35,104 bases of DNA, from contig JAJDCP010000145.1 of NCBI GenBank assembly GCA_029260765.1, positions 1 to 35,104 of the forward strand. Direction: 5' to 3'. Shown piece by piece: positions 30,878-35,104 of this stretch. Within the stretch, counting starts at the first letter, position 1, and the number at the start of each line of letters is the position of its first letter. This DNA comes from Planctomycetota bacterium. GTDB taxonomy: Bacteria; Planctomycetota; J058; JAJDCP01. Both the position numbers and the translations under genes were made by a program. Under the pieces are notes generated by a model. The model did not search any database. It saw nothing but the letters and a program-made list of their open reading frames with translations, and had not been told where the DNA came from.

Positions 30878-33103
30878 ATGACTGCAAAGATCATCTGGAC
30901 CAAAGTTGACGAAGCGCCGGCCCTGGCGACCTATACCCTGCTTCCGATCATCGACGCTTACGCCAAGAGCGCGGGAGTCACGGTCGAGACCCGTGACATT
31001 TCCCTGGCTGGCAGGATCATCGCGAATTTTCCCGACGATCTGAGCGAAGAGCAGAAGATCCCCGACCACCTGGCGCAGTTGGGCGCCCTGGCCCGCACGC
31101 CCGAAGCCAACATCGTCAAGCTGCCGAACATCAGCGCTTCGATTCCTCAGCTGCAGGCGGCCATCGAAGAGCTGCAGAGCAAGGGCTACAAGATTCCCGA
31201 CTATCCAGAGGACCCGCAGAACGACGCCGAAAGAGCCCTGCAAGCCCGCTTCTCGAAGGCTCTCGGCTCGGCCGTCAATCCTGTCTTGCGCGAGGGGAAC
31301 TCCGACCGCCGGCCGGCGGCGGCGGTCAAGAGATTCGCCCAGAAGAACCCGCACCGCATGATGCGCCCCTGGCCCGAGTCCGGCTCGAAAGCGCGCGTCG
31401 CCCATATGGACCGCGGCGACTTCTTCGAGAGTGAAACGTCGACTACGCTGGCCGCCGATACCACGGCGCGCATCGAGTACCTGGCCGCCGACGGCGGCGT
31501 GCAGGTGCTCAAGGACGGGATCGCACTGCAGGCAGGCGAAGTGGCCGACACAGCCGTGATGCATGTCGCCGATCTGCGCCGCTTTTTCGCCGAGCAGATC
31601 GAGGTTGCCTACAAAGATGAGGTGCTGCTCTCGCTGCACCTCAAAGCCACGATGATGAAGGTCTCCGACCCGATCATGTTCGGCCACTGTGTTGCGGTCT
31701 ACTACGCCGAGGCCCTCGAGAAGCACGCCAGCCTGCTCGAAGAGATCGGGGCCAACGTCAACAACGGGCTCGCCGATATCCTCGGCAAGCTCGACAAGCT
31801 GCCCGCCGACAAACGCGCCGAGGTCGAAGCCGATATCGCGCGCGTCTATGAAAGCCGGCCCGCCCTGGCGATGGTCGATTCGAGGAAGGGCATCACCAAC
31901 CTGCACGTGCCGAACAACGTGATCGTCGATGCGTCGATGCCCAACGTGGTGCGCGACGGCGGCAGGATGTGGAACAACGACAACGAGCTGCAAGATGTGA
32001 TCGCGATGGTGCCCGACCGTTGCTATGCGACCATGTATGCCGAGATCCTCGAAGATGCCAAGCGCAATGGCCAGTTCGATCCTGCCACCATGGGCAGCGT
32101 CTCGAACGTCGGGCTGATGGCCCAGAAGGCCGAGGAGTATGGCTCCCACGACAAGACCTTCGAGGCGCCCGGCACCGGGACGATCCGCGTGGTTGACGCA
32201 GAGGGGACGACGTTGCTCGAGCAGGCCGTCGATGCGGGAGACATCTTCCGCATGTGCCAGGTCAAAGACCTGCCCATCCGCGACTGGGTCAAGCTGGCCG
32301 TGACCCGCGCCCGTGCTTCGGGCACGCCCGCATTATTCTGGCTCGACGCAGAGCGTGGGCACGACGCCGAGCTGATCAAGAAGGTCGAGACCTACCTGGG
32401 CGATCACGACACCAGCGGGCTCGATATCCGTATCTTGCGGCCCGTCGAGGCGATGCGCTTCTCGTTGGAGCGGATCCGCCGCGGGGAGTCTACGATCTCG
32501 GTGACCGGGAACGTGCTGCGTGACTATCTGACCGACCTGTTTCCGATCCTCGAGCTGGGCACCAGCGCCCGCATGCTGTCGATCGTGCCGCTGCTCAACG
32601 GCGGCGGCTTGTTCGAGACCGGAGCGGGCGGCTCTGCCCCGAAGCATGTGCAGCAGTTCTTGCAGGAAGGCCACCTGCGTTGGGACTCCCTCGGGGAGTA
32701 CTGCGCGCTGGCGCCGTCGTTGGAGCAGGCGGCGCGGGCGGGGAACAATCCTGCGGCTGCCGTGTTGGCCGAAGCCCTGGACGATGCCATCGGCACCTAC
32801 CTCGAGAACGCGCGCTCGCCTTCGCGCAAGGTGAACGAGATCGACAACCGGGGCAGCACCTTCTACATCGCGCTCTACTGGGCGCAGGCCCTGGCCGCCC
32901 AGGACAAGGACGCCGGCTTGCGTGACCGCTTCACAAGCGTCGCGCAGCAGCTGGCCGAGAACGAAGCGACCATCTGCGCCGAGCTGCTGGCCGCGCAGGG
33001 CAAACCGGTCGATATCGGCGGCTACTACCTGCCCGATGCGGAGCTGACCGCGGCGCAGATGCGGCCGAGCGCGACCTTCAATCGGGTGCTGGCTGGGCTG
33101 TAG
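30878..33103 (+). CDS. icd: Monomeric NADP-dependent isocitrate dehydrogenase
   Basis: 741 residues, the usual length of the monomeric (type II) enzyme. It oxidises isocitrate to 2-oxoglutarate with NADP in the TCA cycle. Family landmarks are plain: KIIWTKVDEAPALATYTLLP at the start, the SETSTTL loop, LLSLHLKATMMKVSDPIMFG, NLHVPNNVIVDASMP, and NEIDNRGSTFYIALYWAQAL near the end. It is unrelated in sequence to the common homodimeric Icd and is found sporadically in bacteria. No frameshift or missing segment is seen. It is transcribed alone; repeats follow the stop codon. Confidence 0.97.
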   Translation: MTAKIIWTKVDEAPALATYTLLPIIDAYAKSAGVTVETRDISLAGRIIANFPDDLSEEQKIPDHLAQLGALARTPEANIVKLPNISASIPQLQAAIEELQSKGYKIPDYPEDPQNDAERALQARFSKALGSAVNPVLREGNSDRRPAAAVKRFAQKNPHRMMRPWPESGSKARVAHMDRGDFFESETSTTLAADTTARIEYLAADGGVQVLKDGIALQAGEVADTAVMHVADLRRFFAEQIEVAYKDEVLLSLHLKATMMKVSDPIMFGHCVAVYYAEALEKHASLLEEIGANVNNGLADILGKLDKLPADKRAEVEADIARVYESRPALAMVDSRKGITNLHVPNNVIVDASMPNVVRDGGRMWNNDNELQDVIAMVPDRCYATMYAEILEDAKRNGQFDPATMGSVSNVGLMAQKAEEYGSHDKTFEAPGTGTIRVVDAEGTTLLEQAVDAGDIFRMCQVKDLPIRDWVKLAVTRARASGTPALFWLDAERGHDAELIKKVETYLGDHDTSGLDIRILRPVEAMRFSLERIRRGESTISVTGNVLRDYLTDLFPILELGTSARMLSIVPLLNGGGLFETGAGGSAPKHVQQFLQEGHLRWDSLGEYCALAPSLEQAARAGNNPAAAVLAEALDDAIGTYLENARSPSRKVNEIDNRGSTFYIALYWAQALAAQDKDAGLRDRFTSVAQQLAENEATICAELLAAQGKPVDIGGYYLPDAELTAAQMRPSATFNRVLAGL

Positions 33104-33110
33104 CGGGTCG

Positions 33111-33152
33111 CGCAGCCGCTGGTGCGGCGCGCTGTGAGAGGCTGTCTCAGGG
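33111..33152 (+). repeat. Family B-related repeat fragment
   Basis: GCAGCCGCTGGTGCGGCGCG followed by CTGTGAGAGGCTGTCTCAGG. The first part matches 33222-33255 and the second matches 24147-24163. It starts eight bases after the isocitrate dehydrogenase stop and can fold into a short hairpin, so it may also serve as a transcription end. Confidence 0.7.
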
Positions 33153-33221
33153 CCTCGGCCTCGGACCACCGACACCAACCACCGACCCGGATACCGACTC
33201 CGAAGAGGCGCTCAGGAATCG

Positions 33222-33255
33222 GCGCAGCCGCTGTAGCGGCGCTCTGTGAGCGCCG
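33222..33255 (+). repeat. Family B-related repeat fragment
   Basis: CTGTAGCGGCGCTCTGTGAG and the following GCGCCG match, in reverse orientation, 35056-35081 and in part 24351-24366. GGCGCTC-TGT-GAGCGCC is a perfect stem. Confidence 0.78.
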
Positions 33256-33366
33256 GAAGCCCCGAACGTAGAGGTTGCTCCCAGGATCTCGGAGCTTGCA
33301 TCCGGAGCGGTATTCCAGCGGCCGCGGTAGGGCCACCAGCGACTACCACAGCACGCCACCACGCAG

Positions 33367-33632
33367 TCAAACAGGTTCCAGCCAGGTGGCCAGGTAGGCG
33401 AGCTGCATCCTCTTGAGCTCGTCCACCACCATTTCGGAACGCTCCGCAGATTCCCCCAATGCCAGATCGATCAGCGCAGCCGCGCTCCGAGCAAAGTGCG
33501 CGCGACGACCGCGGCGGATGCGGGCTTGATGCGACCGCTGAGCTCTTCTGCCACGCGGGCCGCCAGGCGCGCGTTGTCCTGTTGCCTGACCGCCTCCCCC
33601 TCCACCCAGTGCCCACAAGGCACAACATGCAC
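33367..33632 (-). pseudogene. Small gene remnant broken by a frameshift
   Basis: Two adjoining minus-strand frames read like one helical protein. The first, from a GTG at 33632 with AGGAG upstream, contains VRQQDNARLAARVAEELSG and VVARTLLG, then meets a stop. The second continues with ALIDLALGESAERSEMVVDE and LKRMQLAYLATWLEPV to a stop at 33367. Joining them needs a one- or two-base shift near 33475-33485. No family is recognised. A sequencing error could also explain the break. Confidence 0.35.
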
Positions 33633-33740
33633 TCAGATCAGCTCCTCACTCTCGAGTGATGGCCCAATCCAGATGTCCCCTCGGTTGCTCGGGCAGTCGG
33701 ACCGTGCAACCCAACGGTCGTGGACGTCTCGGAGCCAGCC

Positions 33741-33769
33741 TTTCCACCCTCCACCTGCTGTGGTATAGG
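33741..33769 (+). promoter_or_regulatory. Likely promoter of the DUF6263-like gene
   Basis: TTTCCA (33741-33746) and TATAGG (33764-33769) are separated by 17 bases, each matching the sigma-70 consensus in four of six positions. CTAGGAG lies before the ATG at 33818. Confidence 0.42.
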
Positions 33770-33817
33770 AGTCGCTGATACAGAGGGCAGTCGCGACGAA
33801 AAACCTAGGAGACCCGC

Positions 33818-34705
33818 ATGCACAGACCGCTCAGTTTGATCCTGTGTTTGAGCCTGGCCGCACTGGCCCAGGACGAGACCGAAGTCCTTCGTTACAACTT
33901 CTCCCCCAAGACCCAGCTGCGCCAGCGCCAGATCCAGGAGCTGGAGATGACCCAGTCGATGGCCGGCCGGGCCGCGACGACCAAGCTCGACCAGACCTCG
34001 ACCATCCTGTGGGAGGCCCTGAGCGCCAACGAGGATGGGACCACCACGATGCGCCAGACCATCGAGGGCATCGTCGCCGACGCTGAGTCCGCGATGGGCA
34101 AGGAGCACTACGATTCGGGCGATCCGGACTCGCGGCCCGGCCCGATGACTTCAACCCTGGCGGCGATGGCGGGCCTTGTGCTCGGCTTCCACCTCAGCCC
34201 TACCGGTCAGATGTCAGAGTTCGAGGGCATGGATGCTTTCCGTGATGCCCTCAAGGGCAACCCTGTCGGCGACCAGATGGCCTCACAGATCGAGACCATG
34301 ATCTCGCAAGGCTTCCCGAAGCTGCCCGAAGAGGGCTTGGCGATCAACGACGCCTGGGAACAGACCAGCGAGACTCCGCTGCCCAACATCGGCACGATGG
34401 AGCTGGTGACGACCTACACCTATGTCGGCAGGGTCGAAGCTCATGGCCGCACCTGCTACAAGCTCGAGATCAGCTTCGACGCCACGATCGAGAACGCGCC
34501 GGGTGCTATGGCTTCGGCCGAGGTCAGCATGGACCTGGGTGAAGGCTCGGTCTTGATCGACGTGGAGAATGGCTACCCCATCGCCGGAGAGTCGTCGATG
34601 GACATGACGATGAAGACGACCGTCGATGCGGGCGCCGGCAAGCAGGTCATCAACACAAGGACGGTTCAGAGCACGCGCACAGAGCCGGTCGAGGAAGTCG
34701 ATTAG
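33818..34705 (+). CDS. Secreted DUF6263-like protein
   Basis: 295 residues. A signal peptide (about 1-18, LSLILCLSLAALAQ) is followed by a long beta-rich domain. Strands such as LRYNFSPKTQLRQRQIQELE, the central FHLSPTGQMSEFEG, LVTTYTYVGRVEAHGRTCYK and GEGSVLIDVENGYPIAGESS match the DUF6263 pattern, a lipoprotein-localisation-like fold of unknown function seen in planctomycetes and others. No lipobox is present, so the mature protein is probably periplasmic. AGGAG precedes the ATG. It appears to be a single-gene unit. Confidence 0.78.
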   Translation: MHRPLSLILCLSLAALAQDETEVLRYNFSPKTQLRQRQIQELEMTQSMAGRAATTKLDQTSTILWEALSANEDGTTTMRQTIEGIVADAESAMGKEHYDSGDPDSRPGPMTSTLAAMAGLVLGFHLSPTGQMSEFEGMDAFRDALKGNPVGDQMASQIETMISQGFPKLPEEGLAINDAWEQTSETPLPNIGTMELVTTYTYVGRVEAHGRTCYKLEISFDATIENAPGAMASAEVSMDLGEGSVLIDVENGYPIAGESSMDMTMKTTVDAGAGKQVINTRTVQSTRTEPVEEVD

Positions 34706-34710
34706 CGCCT

Positions 34711-34754
34711 CGCTGCGCAAGTTCCGGTGCATCAGGCCCGGTCCGTGCGCAGCG
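34711..34754 (+). terminator. Possible terminator of the DUF6263-like gene
   Basis: CGCTGCGCA and TGCGCAGCG are perfect 9-base inverted repeats beginning five bases after the stop codon, with a 26-base loop that can itself pair. No T-run follows. From 34755 to 34958 I see no gene or RNA. Confidence 0.35.
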
Positions 34755-34958
34755 TTCGAGTATGCCGGCGAACGTCTGCCGGCTCATGGGAGCTGCTCCT
34801 GCACGAGCCGGTTTGATGCCGAGGGTTCCTGCCGTTCCCACACAATGCGGAGCGCTTGTGGACTCCTATCCCGAGGACCTCCGTTCGAGTCCAGAGTACC
34901 TGACATGGTCAACTTTTCGTTGAGACTTCGGGCAGGTTGGGTCTATGCCTTTGATCGG

Positions 34959-35086
34959 CTGAAAACCGCCTGTAGCGTCGGTCTACGACCGACGAGATGA
35001 TCGACACGTATGGTGAACCCAGAACATCTGGATGGGACCTTTGCCAGAGCGCCTTCCGGCGCTCACAGAGCGCCGCTACAGAAGAC
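34959..35086 (+). repeat. Long dispersed repeat, family B, copy 2
   Basis: A second copy of the repeat at 24041-24164, with the same stem GTCGGTC-TAC-GACCGAC (34977-34993) and the same TATGGTGAACCCAGAAC block. Its end carries CGGCGCTCACAGAGCGCCG, the reverse complement of the 33.2 kb fragment. Confidence 0.88.
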
Positions 35087-35104
35087 GGACTCGACTCATG
35101 CGTG

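Noticed and set aside
30761..32149. 462-codon minus-strand frame over isocitrate dehydrogenase
   Set aside because: The plus-strand enzyme is full length and unmistakable; the antisense frame shows only codon-bias composition.
34865..34905. Sequence resembling a tRNA T-loop (GTTCGAGTCC)
   Set aside because: No acceptor, D-arm or anticodon stem can be built upstream.

Overview
The window is GC-rich, densely coded bacterial chromosome. It opens in the tail of an rRNA operon (5S rRNA and a strong terminator) and then carries about 21 protein genes. No 16S rRNA or ribosomal protein is present, so the host can only be inferred. The gene style suggests a large-genome environmental bacterium, most likely Planctomycetota or a similarly built lineage. 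Features pointing that way are two zinc-ribbon Ser/Thr kinases with extracytoplasmic FGE/SUMF-type domains, a HEAT plus beta-propeller secreted protein, a pre-peptidase-like lipoprotein, a stand-alone LigD-type phosphoesterase domain, a WYL regulator pair and a DUF6263-like secreted protein. This placement is inference.

Layout. 1-680: 5S rRNA, terminator, a palindromic dispersed repeat and a short tandem repeat. 685-3143 (minus): a Tat-lipoprotein asparaginase-family enzyme coupled by ATGA to a fused formiminotransferase-cyclodeaminase; a DUF192 gene diverges from it. 3607-6398 (minus): ptsN, gmhA, a lipoprotein, a crotonase-fold enzyme and a small membrane protein, closely packed. 6518-8720: a four-helix membrane protein converging on a HEAT/propeller exported protein that has its own good promoter. 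8785-12122 (minus): four overlapping genes encoding a degenerate nitrilase fused to a LigD-type phosphoesterase domain, a lipoprotein and two WYL regulators.

12252-30642 is the accessory and cell-surface part. A 1550-residue kinase carries three tandem FGE-like domains outside the membrane. Converging on it is a 1222-residue mosaic protein with a propeller, a central unassigned domain, low-complexity linkers, two peptidoglycan-binding-like segments and a C39-type cysteine peptidase, but no signal peptide. Next come a small secreted protein, a family 6 glycosyltransferase (the ABO blood-group enzyme family), about 1.5 kb of repeat-rich non-coding DNA and a second FGE kinase. Divergent from that kinase is a two-gene operon of a five-repeat lipoprotein and a membrane-anchored SGNH hydrolase. 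The combination suggests envelope or surface-glycan sensing and modification, but no pathway can be proven from sequence alone.

30878-35104 returns to ordinary genes: monomeric NADP isocitrate dehydrogenase, a frameshifted small-gene remnant, a DUF6263-like secreted protein and another copy of the dispersed repeat found near 24 kb. No tRNA, transposase, integrase, reverse transcriptase or CRISPR array was seen.
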